In this document: piece after piece, positions 35,262 to 43,577 of the stretch | Layout of the letters: each line of letters opens with the position of its first letter | How positions within the stretch are numbered: the stretch's first letter is position 1 | Notes under the pieces: generated by a model | What the model saw: only the letters and a program-made list of their open reading frames with translations | What the model was told of the DNA's origin: nothing | Database searches by the model: none | NCBI GenBank assembly: GCA_000431815.1 | Contig: FR889258.1 | Location: forward strand, 1 to 64,000 | DNA from: Butyrivibrio sp. CAG:318 | GTDB taxonomy: Bacteria; Bacillota; Clostridia; Lachnospirales; Lachnospiraceae | Reading direction: 5' to 3' | Length of the DNA: 64,000 nt | Made by a program: the position numbers and the translations under genes

Positions 35262-36587
35262 TCATTCAGCTTCTTTTCTGATTCTTGCCATATGCTCGTC
35301 TATTTTCCGTTCATATCCGTTGCCGCATGAATGGTAAAATGTTGTTTTGCATACTTCATCGGGCAGGTATTGCTGTTTCACATAATTATTCGGATAATCA
35401 TGTGCATATTTATAATCAACTCCACGGCCAAGCTTTGCTGCCGCCTGATAATGCGCATCCTTAAGATACGGCGGTACATTATCGGTTCCGTGTACTTTAA
35501 TATAATTAAGTGCCTCATCTATCCCCACAACCGCCGCATTGCTCTTAGGCGCTGTTGCCACATATGTACACGCATTGGCAAGAATTATCTGTGACTCCGG
35601 CATTCCGATCCTCTCGACTGCCAGAAAAGCCGATACCGCAACCTGCAAAGCCTGCGGGTCGGCGTTCCCTACATCTTCGCTGGCACAGATCACAATTCTG
35701 CGTGCTATAAACTTCGGGTCCTCCCCGGCGTATATCATTCTCGCCAGATAATATAATGCCGCATCAGGGTCAGAACCACGCATGCTTTTAATAAATGCGG
35801 ATATCGTGTCGTAATGGTTATCGCCTTTCTTGTCGTATTTGATAACTTTCTTCTGTATGCATTCGGACGCAACATCAAGTGTGATATGAATATGCCCGTC
35901 ATCGCCTACCGGGGTGGACATCACGCCCAGCTCAACGGCATTAAGTGCCTGCCTGGCATCGCCGTTAGCCATGTCTGCCAGAAATTCAACCGCATCATCA
36001 TCGATTACGGCATTATAGCTTCCCATGCCCTTCTCGTTATCATAAACCGCCTTGCGGATAAGACTCTCTATATCGCTTTGTTCAAGCGGTTTCAGTTCAA
36101 ATACGATTGAGCGTGAAATCAAAGCGCTGTTCACTTCAAAATAAGGATTCTCGGTAGTGGCCCCAATCAGAATAATCGTTCCGTCTTCCACAAAAGGCAG
36201 GAGATAATCCTGCTGTCCCTTATTGAAGCGGTGTATCTCGTCCACAAAAAGAATGGTCTTACGTCCCATTCCTGCCATGCGGTCCTTCGCTTTTGCAACT
36301 ACATCTTCCATGTCTTTCTTCCCGGCAACGGTAGCATTAATCTGGCAGAACTGCGCACTGGTCGTATTCGCAATAACCTTTGCAAGCGTGGTCTTGCCGG
36401 TTCCGGGAGGTCCGTAGAAAATAACCGAGCTTAATTTATCGGCTTTAATCGCTCTGTATAATAATTTATCCTTAGCAATAATATGCTTCTGTCCCACAAC
36501 CTCATCAAGTGTCTCCGGCCGCATTCTTGATGCCAGCGGCGACTCTTTCTGCATATTATTTTCTCTCATATAATCAAATAAATCCAT
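35262..36587 (-). CDS. rarA: Replication-associated recombination protein A (AAA+ ATPase)
   Basis: RarA/MgsA works at stalled replication forks and is related to clamp-loader subunits. The 441-residue protein has RPETLDEVVGQKHI, Walker A YGPPGTGKTT (58-67), Walker B LFVDEIHRFNKGQQD, sensor 1 LIGATTENPYFEVN and the C-terminal MgsA region with MRGSDPDAALYYLARMI and EDVGNADPQAL. Its start codon and ribosome-binding site lie inside a 13-bp inverted repeat, which could limit translation. Confidence 0.95.
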   Translation of the reverse strand: MDLFDYMRENNMQKESPLASRMRPETLDEVVGQKHIIAKDKLLYRAIKADKLSSVIFYGPPGTGKTTLAKVIANTTSAQFCQINATVAGKKDMEDVVAKAKDRMAGMGRKTILFVDEIHRFNKGQQDYLLPFVEDGTIILIGATTENPYFEVNSALISRSIVFELKPLEQSDIESLIRKAVYDNEKGMGSYNAVIDDDAVEFLADMANGDARQALNAVELGVMSTPVGDDGHIHITLDVASECIQKKVIKYDKKGDNHYDTISAFIKSMRGSDPDAALYYLARMIYAGEDPKFIARRIVICASEDVGNADPQALQVAVSAFLAVERIGMPESQIILANACTYVATAPKSNAAVVGIDEALNYIKVHGTDNVPPYLKDAHYQAAAKLGRGVDYKYAHDYPNNYVKQQYLPDEVCKTTFYHSCGNGYERKIDEHMARIRKEAE

Positions 36588-36616
36588 ATGTACTGTTCGC
36601 CTCCATATGGATTTAT
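36578..36616 (-). promoter_or_regulatory. Inverted repeat enclosing the rarA ribosome-binding site and start codon
   Basis: ATAAATCCATATG (36578-36590) and CATATGGATTTAT (36604-36616) are perfect 13-bp complements with a 13-base loop. In the minus-strand transcript the start codon lies in the 3' arm and GGAGG at the loop edge, so the hairpin would cover the initiation site. Confidence 0.6.
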
Positions 36617-36639
36617 ATTATCATATTCTGTTCTTTTTG

Positions 36640-37314
36640 TCATTCAATTAATAAATCGTCAAGCGTCACGAATCTGTATCCTTGCGTCTGCAATCTGTCT
36701 ATAACCTCAAGGGCTGCCGTAACCGAAGTATCATATATATCATGGAAAAGAATAATATCCCCGTCCCTCGTCTGCTCCATTACCCTTGAAACAGATACTG
36801 AGACGTTGTCAGTGCACCAGTCCTTGGGATCCACACTCCAGAATACCGGCATCATATCTATCTTATAATACAATTCTTCATCCCATGAACCACACGGAGG
36901 TCTTATATACTTAACCTTTTCACCTGTAATTTTCTCTATCGCCGCATTCGTCTTCGATACTTCCGTGAGTGCCGCATTTTCCGATAGTTTATCCAGTTCC
37001 ACATGCGTAAATGTGTGGTTTCCTATAATGTGCCCCTCATCATGCATCCTTCGTATGATATCCTCATTGCCATCTATGTTCTCCCCCACCACAAAAAAAG
37101 CCGCCGGTACATTTTTTTCCTTAAGTCCGTCAAGCAGTTCCGGTGTCGTATTTCTTCCCGGTCCGTCATCAAATGTTATGGCCACTGTTTTTTCATAGGT
37201 GTTATTCCCCGACACAAATTCCACCCCATCATCTTCGCCTCTCTCTGCCGCAGCTACAACCGCCATGCACATAAGTCCGGCAGTTATTACCGCCGCAAGC
37301 CTTTTAGCCCACAT
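36640..37314 (-). CDS. Exported polysaccharide deacetylase (CE4/NodB family)
   Basis: The 224-residue protein has an N-terminal signal or anchor segment (LAAVITAGLMCMAVVAAA) and a NodB homology domain. Motif 1 is TFDDGPGRNTT with the catalytic and metal-binding Asp pair, motif 2 is HIIGNHTFTH with both metal histidines, motif 3 is YIRPPCGSWD, and the late motifs are DPKDWCTDN and GDIILFHDIY. Such enzymes remove acetyl groups from peptidoglycan or other surface polysaccharides. The gene seems to be transcribed alone, as a terminator lies just upstream. Confidence 0.9.
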   Translation of the reverse strand: MWAKRLAAVITAGLMCMAVVAAAERGEDDGVEFVSGNNTYEKTVAITFDDGPGRNTTPELLDGLKEKNVPAAFFVVGENIDGNEDIIRRMHDEGHIIGNHTFTHVELDKLSENAALTEVSKTNAAIEKITGEKVKYIRPPCGSWDEELYYKIDMMPVFWSVDPKDWCTDNVSVSVSRVMEQTRDGDIILFHDIYDTSVTAALEVIDRLQTQGYRFVTLDDLLIE

Positions 37315-37323
37315 ACAAAAATA

Positions 37324-37365
37324 CCCGCATACATATCAATTGCGTTCAATTAATATATATGCGGG
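37324..37365. terminator. Hairpin terminator between membrane-protein gene and deacetylase gene
   Basis: CCCGCATA (37324-37331) pairs with TATGCGGG (37358-37365); short U-rich flanks exist on both sides. It ends the upstream minus-strand gene. Confidence 0.5.
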
Positions 37366-37371
37366 CATATT

Positions 37372-37896
37372 TTACTTATGACGATATACGATTTCCTTGA
37401 TTTCTTCTTCGTCTTCTTCGCTCAATGTATCTACTTCGATATCATCTTCGGTTATCTCCGGTGTCTCGTTTTCTTCGGTCTCAGGTGCTTCCTGCTTTGT
37501 CAGCTTATTGAATTTTGAATTCAAAATCAAATGTGATATGTAGCATATCACTCCGAATCCGCAGAACAGATAATGAAGAACTTCGCCGGTCTTGCTTATG
37601 TTGATGATACATACATAAAATCCCATATAAGCTGCCGCATCCAGTATCGATGATATCATGTAAAGTCTGAATGCTTTATCCGATACTTCCGATATTCTTC
37701 CACTCAACACCGGTCCTATGTAATCCGCAACAGCCACCGCCGCCACTATCCATATTCCGAGTACTATCTTAAAATGCAGTGCGTCATTATTGCCAAGTAT
37801 GCATTGTACGATCACATACACTACCGCAGCAATCATCATGCCATATACAATCATATCCACCGGATTTGAACCGGTCTTCTTATCATTACCAGCCAT
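37372..37896 (-). CDS. Four-helix membrane protein with acidic tail, unknown function
   Basis: I do not recognise it. The 174 residues contain about four membrane helices (MIVYGMMIAAVVYVIVQCIL, IVLGIWIVAAVAVADYI, MISSILDAAAYMGFYVCI and a short one near 110-128). A strongly acidic cytoplasmic tail follows (EETEENETPEITEDDIEVD-like). It stands downstream of the permease gene with a possible weak hairpin between them. Confidence 0.6.
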   Translation of the reverse strand: MAGNDKKTGSNPVDMIVYGMMIAAVVYVIVQCILGNNDALHFKIVLGIWIVAAVAVADYIGPVLSGRISEVSDKAFRLYMISSILDAAAYMGFYVCIINISKTGEVLHYLFCGFGVICYISHLILNSKFNKLTKQEAPETEENETPEITEDDIEVDTLSEEDEEEIKEIVYRHK

Positions 37897-37943
37897 ACTA
37901 TTCCTTTCTGCTCCCAGGTCATCAGATACCTATTTTACAACAG

Positions 37944-37981
37944 GCGGGAAGATTTTTCAATATGGGGCCGGATTTTCCCGC
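37944..37981 (-). terminator. Possible weak terminator of the permease gene
   Basis: GCGGGAA (37944-37950) pairs with TTCCCGC (37975-37981) over a 24-base loop; there is no good U tract on the minus strand, so this is uncertain. Confidence 0.3.
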
Positions 37982-37984
37982 GCG

Positions 37985-39109
37985 CTATATTGCAGAAATC
38001 CCTATCATTACCGCGAGAAATACCAGATTCGATATTGTGAAGATTGCGAGATATTTTCCACAGCTTCTGCCGGTTCCCGCCACATATCTGAAACTTATAA
38101 GGCTTGCCATGGAAGCAATCAGTGTGCCGAGGCCTCCGATGTTGGTTCCCACTATCAATCCCTGTATATTGTCCGTAAATCCGGACAGGAGAATTGCCGC
38201 CGGAACATTGCTCATAATCTGGCTTGCTGCTGCGGATACCATTATTTCACGGCCAATCACGATATTCTGCATCCATTCATTGAAAGCACCGATGCGTCCG
38301 ATATTGCCGATAAATATAAAAAGTGCCGCGAAAGTTCCGAGGAGTGAATAATCTATTCCGGTGAAATTTTTCCTGTCAAATATTGCCATGCAGATGACAA
38401 CAAGCGCAAACGGCAGAGCATAATGAATCACACGCATGACTGCAAGAAGACTTACGATAAAAAGAGCGGCATACATAATGACTGCCCGCGGTTTTACAGG
38501 TGGTCTGTCTCCCGGCATTGCATCGGATGATGCTTTATAACGGCGATTACGGAATGCAATTATTGCAATCCATATCGCAAGCATTATAAATGCTGCAGCG
38601 GAATAGGGAAACATTAATTTAACGATATCCCATGTACCCATTCCGGATATACCGGAGAGGTAAAGGTTCTGGGGATTGCCTATCGGAGTTAACATACTTC
38701 CGAGATTCGCCGCAATTGTCTGCATCACCACTATTGTCAGTGTTACGGACTCTTTTATGCGGTCTTTCATACTATCTGCGATTATCAGTGTAAAAGGCAC
38801 GAAGGTTATCAATGCCACATCATTGGTTATGAACATCGAGCTGATGAAACATATTCCGACCAGAACGACTGCTATTCCTCCGATACCATGGACTTTTGAC
38901 AGGAGTGTCCGTGCTACCCGGTCAAATATTCCCATTGAGCGGAATCCGGACACAACAGCCATAAGGCAGAACAGGATTGCCAGGGTTCTGAAATCAATAT
39001 AACCCGCATACCCGCTGTCCGGTCTGACTATAAACATCGAAATCACGGCTGCAAGTATTGAAATACACAGAACGGATTCCTTCTTTACAAAAGATACAAT
39101 CTTACCCAT
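37985..39109 (-). CDS. Anion permease of the ArsB/NhaD (SLC13-like) superfamily
   Basis: The 374-residue protein has about ten membrane helices and typical ion-transporter signatures: FISSMFITNDVALITFVPF and IAANLGSMLTPIGNPQNLYL, with a related repeat SQIMSNVPAAILLSGF and IVGTNIGGLGTLIASMASL in the second half. Substrate may be a dicarboxylate, citrate, arsenite or another anion; I cannot tell. Of two adjacent ATG codons I prefer the second because GAGG is then seven bases away. It follows the small protein and WYL regulator genes with overlapping ends. Confidence 0.82.
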   Translation of the reverse strand: MGKIVSFVKKESVLCISILAAVISMFIVRPDSGYAGYIDFRTLAILFCLMAVVSGFRSMGIFDRVARTLLSKVHGIGGIAVVLVGICFISSMFITNDVALITFVPFTLIIADSMKDRIKESVTLTIVVMQTIAANLGSMLTPIGNPQNLYLSGISGMGTWDIVKLMFPYSAAAFIMLAIWIAIIAFRNRRYKASSDAMPGDRPPVKPRAVIMYAALFIVSLLAVMRVIHYALPFALVVICMAIFDRKNFTGIDYSLLGTFAALFIFIGNIGRIGAFNEWMQNIVIGREIMVSAAASQIMSNVPAAILLSGFTDNIQGLIVGTNIGGLGTLIASMASLISFRYVAGTGRSCGKYLAIFTISNLVFLAVMIGISAI

Positions 39110-39111
39110 CA

Positions 39112-39324
39112 TTATACCTCTTTGACAATATGCCTGCCTTCAATGCATACCGTATCGCCTTCATTGATGTCATTATCGTACAGATAATCGTCAGGCACCC
39201 ACATGATCCGCTCCCCGGTATCAGTAGAAAAAAGCGTTACCATGTCCTTGCGGACAGCACCTTCCGGCAGTCCTTCACATCCATAGTCCGGCTCATCTAT
39301 TTTTATGACTTTGTATCTGTCCAT
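39112..39324 (-). CDS. Small protein of unknown function between WYL regulator and permease
   Basis: The 70-residue soluble protein (DRYKVIKIDEPDYGCEGLPE at its start) looks beta-rich and resembles small beta-barrel accessory proteins, but I know no family. The ATG is joined to the upstream stop codon (TGATG), and its own TAA runs into the permease start (TAATGATG), so it is coupled in translation to both neighbours. It may assist or sense for the permease; this is inference only. Confidence 0.6.
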   Translation of the reverse strand: MDRYKVIKIDEPDYGCEGLPEGAVRKDMVTLFSTDTGERIMWVPDDYLYDNDINEGDTVCIEGRHIVKEV

Positions 39325-40310
39325 CAATATGCCTCCCGTATTCTGTTGCCGATATCCCGCATACGCTTAGTAACACTCTCAGGGCCGATAATCTTTGCAC
39401 CATTTCCAAGCCCTATGACCCAGCCCAGGAACTGGTCGCTCACAGCCACACTGACACTGACGATAAAATGTTCATCATCCGAAGCTCTCATATGTACATC
39501 TTTGCCGAAACGGTCAATCATAACGCCCGCAAGCGGATTGATGCACTCTATCTGCACAATTTCTTCTTCTCCGTCAAACATGGCAAAATGCTTTCTCGCA
39601 TATTCCGCCATATCAATTCCGTTATATTGTTCTTTTCCTTCCCTGCGCTCATCTATTTTGCTTATGTTACGGATTTTGTCGACACGGAAGTGTTTGATTC
39701 TACCGGCTGCGGAGTCATATCCTATGAGATAATAGTTTTCATCATCCCATGAAAGCCCCCACGGAGATACCTTGTAATATGCCCCGTTGTGCTTTAGTTC
39801 CTGCTCTTTTTTAACATTCCATTGAAAATATTGGAATCTGACCTGATTATTGCCGGCAATCGCCTCATGGATTGCGTCGACCGCATAATAAATGCTCTCA
39901 TTCATGGTTTTGATGCGGCCGTGAACATATACCTGTCTGCGGAGCTTGACCGCCTCATACATGCTTGTGAGTTTCTCCAGTTTACCGATAAGTTCCTCTG
40001 ACTTCTTCTGCGTTATGAATTTGGAAGACTGGACAGCGTCAACAAGAAGTTTAAGCTCCGGCACCTCAAACTCGCGGCTTCCAATGGAATAATACACATT
40101 ACGGTCGTGCTGTGTTTTGTTTATATCTATTCCGTATACCCCGAGTGTCTCGAAATCGTCATACAGGCTCTTGCGCTCGGCCGTGACACCGTATGCAGCA
40201 AGTGCGTTTATTATCTCCTGCATCGTGATTCCGTGATCGTCATCTGTTTTCTCCTGAAAAATTCTGATAAGATACAGAAGCTTTAACTTTTGATTTGCTC
40301 CTTTTGCCAT
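39324..40310 (-). CDS. WYL-domain transcriptional regulator
   Basis: The 328-residue regulator has an N-terminal helix-turn-helix region (KLLYLIRIFQEKTDDDHGIT, then SLYDDFETLGVYGIDI) and a WYL domain with the segments YKVSPWGLSWDDENYYLIGY and HFRVDKIRNI, plus a C-terminal WCX part (LGWVIGLGNGAKIIGP). WYL domains bind small ligands or nucleic acid ends and control the regulator. As first gene of a three-gene unit with the permease, it probably controls that unit in response to a ligand. Confidence 0.9.
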   Translation of the reverse strand: MAKGANQKLKLLYLIRIFQEKTDDDHGITMQEIINALAAYGVTAERKSLYDDFETLGVYGIDINKTQHDRNVYYSIGSREFEVPELKLLVDAVQSSKFITQKKSEELIGKLEKLTSMYEAVKLRRQVYVHGRIKTMNESIYYAVDAIHEAIAGNNQVRFQYFQWNVKKEQELKHNGAYYKVSPWGLSWDDENYYLIGYDSAAGRIKHFRVDKIRNISKIDERREGKEQYNGIDMAEYARKHFAMFDGEEEIVQIECINPLAGVMIDRFGKDVHMRASDDEHFIVSVSVAVSDQFLGWVIGLGNGAKIIGPESVTKRMRDIGNRIREAY

Positions 40311-40360
40311 AGTCCGCCTCCCGGATAGATTATATCCAATATATTACCATATTTATTACA

Positions 40361-40401
40361 AAAAAACTATCCGGAAGATTCTTGTTTTTCCGGATAGTTT
40401 T
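40361..40401 (-). terminator. Intrinsic terminator of eno
   Basis: A perfect 14-bp stem, AAAACTATCCGGAA (40363-40376) with TTCCGGATAGTTTT (40388-40401), is followed on the minus strand by a U tract. Confidence 0.85.
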
Positions 40402-40430
40402 CCTATTCTGCTATGTAATTTATGATAATG

Positions 40431-41729
40431 TTATTTTACGTTGAATGCTTTGATTCCCGGATAAACTGCACTTGCTCCGAGTTCCTCTTCAATTCTTAAG
40501 AGCTGGTTGTACTTGGCAACTCTTTCTGAACGTGAAGGTGCTCCTGTCTTGATCTGGCATGTGTTAAGTGCAACTGCGAGGTCAGCTATTGTGGTATCTG
40601 CGGTCTCTCCCGAACGGTGTGAGCTGATTGCGGTATATCCTGCCTTATGTGCCATCTTGATAGCTTCAAGAGTTTCCGATACGGAACCGATCTGGTTAAG
40701 CTTGATAAGAATTGCATTGCCTGCACCGAGTCCAATACCCTTTGAAAGTCTCTCTGTGTTGGTTACAAAAAGGTCATCGCCTACAAGCTGTACCTTATCG
40801 CCAAGTCTGGCTGTTAGCTTCTGCCATCCTTCCCAGTCTTCTTCATCAAGACCGTCTTCAATTGAAATGATAGGATATTTCTCACAAAGAGCAGCCCAAT
40901 GCTCGATAAGTTCTTCTGCCGTATATTCTGTTCCTGCCTTAGGAAGCTTGTAATATCCTTTGCCTTTCTCGCTCTTCCACTCTGATGAAGCGGCATCCAT
41001 GGCGATTCTGAAATCCCTGCCCGGCTCATAACCTGCTTTTTTAACGGCTTCAAGAATTGTCTCGATAGCTTCCTCATCGGATTTGAGTGCCGGTGCAAAA
41101 CCACCCTCGTCTCCGACAGATGTTGCAAGTCCGCGCTCTTTAAGAATTGATGCAAGTGCGTGGAATACTTCCGAACACCATCTTAAACATTCTTTGAATG
41201 AAGGCGCTCCGACCGGCATAATCATGAATTCCTGTACATCAAGTCCGGATGATAATGCGTGGCATCCTCCGTTGATTATGTTCATCATAGGAACCGGAAG
41301 TCTGTTTCCCGATACTCCGCCAAGAAATCTGTAAAGCGGAATGTCAAGAGAAATGCTTGCCGCACGGCAGCATGCTATTGAAACTGCAAGGATTGCGTTT
41401 GCTCCGAGTTTAGATTTGTCCTTGGTTCCGTCCGCAGCTATCATTGCTGCATCTATTGCGTATATATCTGACGCATCCATTCCTACAAGTGCGTCATTAA
41501 TTGCTGTATTAATATTGTCAACGGCTTTGGAAACTCCCTTTCCGAGGTATCTTGATTTGTCCCCATCTCTTAGCTCAAGTGCCTCAAATTCACCTGTTGA
41601 TGCTCCTGACGGCGCTGTTCCGCGTCCGATTGTTCCGTCTGCGAGATATACCTCTGCTTCTACGGTAGGATTTCCTCTTGAATCAAGAATTTCCCTTCCG
41701 ATAACTTTTTCAATTTCCAAATAATTCAT
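40431..41729 (-). CDS. eno: Enolase
   Basis: Enolase converts 2-phosphoglycerate to phosphoenolpyruvate in glycolysis. The 432-residue protein shows REILDSRGNPTVEAEVYLA, the metal-binding acidic residues in AMDAAASEW-like and ISIEDGLDEEDW segments, VGDDLFVTN, LIKLNQIGSVSETLEA and the signature ISSHRSGETADTTIADLAV. The ATG follows AAAGGAG; a 17-residue in-frame extension is in the leader. It is transcribed alone from a strong promoter that holds a palindrome, through a leader with a stable hairpin. Confidence 0.97.
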   Translation of the reverse strand: MNYLEIEKVIGREILDSRGNPTVEAEVYLADGTIGRGTAPSGASTGEFEALELRDGDKSRYLGKGVSKAVDNINTAINDALVGMDASDIYAIDAAMIAADGTKDKSKLGANAILAVSIACCRAASISLDIPLYRFLGGVSGNRLPVPMMNIINGGCHALSSGLDVQEFMIMPVGAPSFKECLRWCSEVFHALASILKERGLATSVGDEGGFAPALKSDEEAIETILEAVKKAGYEPGRDFRIAMDAASSEWKSEKGKGYYKLPKAGTEYTAEELIEHWAALCEKYPIISIEDGLDEEDWEGWQKLTARLGDKVQLVGDDLFVTNTERLSKGIGLGAGNAILIKLNQIGSVSETLEAIKMAHKAGYTAISSHRSGETADTTIADLAVALNTCQIKTGAPSRSERVAKYNQLLRIEEELGASAVYPGIKAFNVK

Positions 41730-41769
41730 ATTCGCTGCTCCTTTCGATTCAATCAACAGTGAAACCCCC

Positions 41770-41794
41770 GCCAAAGGCAATCACGACCTTTGGC
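41770..41794 (-). promoter_or_regulatory. Hairpin in the eno leader
   Basis: In the minus-strand transcript GCCAAAGG and CCTTTGGC (41787-41794 and 41770-41777) form an 8-bp stem about 40 bases before the start codon. No U tract follows, so it is a leader structure and not a terminator; it may affect mRNA stability. Confidence 0.5.
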
Positions 41795-41830
41795 TTATAA
41801 GGGAGTCCACATGATTTACACACACGAGTT

Positions 41831-41859
41831 AGTGTATTCTAACTATAGTTAGATGTCAA
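41831..41859 (-). promoter_or_regulatory. Promoter of eno with palindromic spacer
   Basis: TTGACA (minus, 41854-41859) and TACACT (41831-41836) are 17 bases apart. The spacer holds the perfect 14-bp palindrome CTAACTATAGTTAG (41839-41852), a good position for a repressor. Confidence 0.55.
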
Positions 41860-41941
41860 TAACTTAGAATGAGATATTTTATCATCTTGGTTTACAGCGA
41901 TTATTATGTTAGTACGTACTATTCCTTAAGCACCATTGGTT

Positions 41942-42727
41942 TCAATTAATCTGCTTTAAAGACTCTTTAGCATCTGACATTTTCTTTTTGGCATCCATTT
42001 CTGATATTTTTGCCTGATAAATGCTATCATATATGTTAGCTTTTTCATGTTCATTATATCCATAATAATCATAATCGGACGAAGTGCCTATAGTTAAATC
42101 ATCCGATGTTAGTATATTTAAGAAATCAGAATCTCTACTAATCACTTTATCCAAAGGAATTACTGCTTTTGAAAAAATTTTGATGAATCCTGAACTATCA
42201 GCCTTGTCAAACGATAATTTGCTTGCTTCAAGCATTTCGGAATGAGTGGCAACAGACAAGTTAAAGTCGTATCCACACTCTAAGCAAATCATTCTTGCGA
42301 ACTCTCTTTGTGTTCTTCCATTTCCTTCCCTAAATGGATGCAGAGCATTCAAATCACCGTAATTATCAGCAAATACACGGATAAAATCCTCAAAATCGTC
42401 TTTTGAATTGTAACACTGAGAATAATATTTATTAAAAACCGATTCTGCATAACTTTGAATGCAAGATGTTGTACAAAATAAATTTCCCTTACCTATTTCC
42501 ACAGTCCTTTCCTTGCCTGCCCAATCATATATATCCTGAAATATATATTTATGAATTGCCTTTAAGTGCTTAAAATCAAATTTTCCTTTTACAGGTTTAT
42601 CCTGAAGTTCCTTTAACCGAATTGCGGTAAGTTCCTTTTCGGCCTCAAACAATTCATCTCTATCAGTTATATTAAGTTTATTCTTTAAGACCTCAGAATC
42701 AGGATAACAATATTTACTATCTGACAT
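41942..42727 (-). CDS. Fic-family toxin (AMP transferase)
   Basis: Fic enzymes transfer AMP, or other phosphate-linked groups, to hydroxyl residues of target proteins such as topoisomerases. The 261-residue protein has the complete motif HPFREGNGR at 130-138, preceded by the usual flap and helix segments (KHLKAIHKYIFQDIYDWAGK, ERTVEIGKGN). The catalytic His and both Arg/Asn positions are intact, so it should be active. Its start overlaps the antitoxin gene by 11 bases. The pair is AT-rich compared with eno and queF on either side, which suggests horizontal acquisition. Confidence 0.93.
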   Translation of the reverse strand: MSDSKYCYPDSEVLKNKLNITDRDELFEAEKELTAIRLKELQDKPVKGKFDFKHLKAIHKYIFQDIYDWAGKERTVEIGKGNLFCTTSCIQSYAESVFNKYYSQCYNSKDDFEDFIRVFADNYGDLNALHPFREGNGRTQREFARMICLECGYDFNLSVATHSEMLEASKLSFDKADSSGFIKIFSKAVIPLDKVISRDSDFLNILTSDDLTIGTSSDYDYYGYNEHEKANIYDSIYQAKISEMDAKKKMSDAKESLKQIN

Positions 42728-42920
42728 ATTTACGTATTACCTCCTGTCTGAGTTCTTCCGATGTCTTCTCTCCATTTGCAACCTTTACCAGTTCTTCAAC
42801 AAAGGCTTTGCTTAAATGCATATTTTCAATTGCCATTGTTGCCGCAACATTTCTGATGTCTCTTGTCTTTTTTGTGTTCTCGATTGTCATAATAGTTTGT
42901 CCCCACCTTTCATAATTCAT
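42717..42920 (-). CDS. VbhA-like Fic antitoxin
   Basis: The 67-residue protein carries the class I Fic inhibitory motif [ST]xxxE[GN] as TMAIEN at residues 28-33; the glutamate should block ATP binding in the neighbouring Fic enzyme. The C-terminal helix (VANGEKTSEELRQEVIRKY) matches antitoxins of the VbhA type. Two starts are possible: the ATG given here, after AAGGAA, or an ATG ten codons later (42890), after AAAGGTGGGG. It precedes and overlaps the toxin gene, the usual order. Confidence 0.88.
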   Translation of the reverse strand: MNYERWGQTIMTIENTKKTRDIRNVAATMAIENMHLSKAFVEELVKVANGEKTSEELRQEVIRKYVR

Positions 42921-42965
42921 AACATATGTTCCTTACCCTCAAAACATTTAGGATTTCTAATAATT

Positions 42966-42994
42966 ATTATATGCTATTTTGCTTTTATCGTCAA
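42966..42994 (-). promoter_or_regulatory. Promoter of the VbhA-Fic operon
   Basis: Minus-strand TTGACG (42989-42994) and a perfect TATAAT (42966-42971) lie 17 bases apart, about 45 bases before the antitoxin start. Confidence 0.6.
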
Positions 42995-43052
42995 TTTATC
43001 TGCACACTAAGCTGCATCAATTTATTCACAGAAATCACCCTATAAATAGAAA

Positions 43053-43080
43053 GAGCCTGTTCCACATTTAGAACAGACTC
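43053..43080 (-). terminator. Terminator of queT-queF
   Basis: GAGCCTGTTC (43053-43062) and GAACAGACTC (43071-43080) form a 10-bp stem with one G-U pair that works only in minus-strand RNA, just after the queF stop. The following sequence is U-rich (TTTCTATTTATA). Confidence 0.65.
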
Positions 43081-43089
43081 CGTTTAGTT

Positions 43090-43572
43090 TTATCTGTTGT
43101 CAACCTTTTCCGGGTTCAGATCATGCATGGAAAGTCTCTCCCACGCTACCTTCTCCCACCGGGTTCCGGCCTTGCCGTAGTTGCAGTACGGGTCGATGGA
43201 TATCCCGCCGCGCGGCAGAAATTTTCCGTGTACTTCTATATACTTCGGATCCATCTTGTAAATTAAATCCTTCATTATCACATTGACTACATCTTCATGA
43301 AAATCCCCGTGGTTTCTGAAGGAAAAAAGATATAATTTCAGTGATTTGCTCTCCACAAGCCTTTCGTCAGGCACATACGAGATTGTTATCGTGGCAAAAT
43401 CCGGCTGTCCCGTTATCGGACAGAGGCTTGTAAATTCCGGACAGTTGAATTTGACAAAATAATCATTGTCCGGATGTTTGTTTCCGAATGTCTCAAGCAG
43501 CTCGCGGTCATACTCCGTCTTGTACTCCGTTCCCTGACTTCCGAGCTTGGTTAAATTTTCTTTTTCTCTCAT
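43090..43572 (-). CDS. queF: NADPH-dependent 7-cyano-7-deazaguanine reductase
   Basis: QueF reduces the nitrile preQ0 to the amine preQ1 on the way to queuosine in tRNA. The 160-residue protein is the short, single-domain form with nucleophile Cys51 and Asp58 in SLCPITGQPDFA, the family motif ESKSLKLYLFSFRNHGDFHE and GGISIDPYCNYGK. I chose the ATG after AAAGGATG; the ATG nine bases earlier lacks a site. It lies five bases after queT under a preQ1-I riboswitch. No queC, queD or queE is nearby, so the unit fits salvage of imported preQ0. Confidence 0.95.
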   Translation of the reverse strand: MREKENLTKLGSQGTEYKTEYDRELLETFGNKHPDNDYFVKFNCPEFTSLCPITGQPDFATITISYVPDERLVESKSLKLYLFSFRNHGDFHEDVVNVIMKDLIYKMDPKYIEVHGKFLPRGGISIDPYCNYGKAGTRWEKVAWERLSMHDLNPEKVDNR

Positions 43573-43577
43573 AAATA

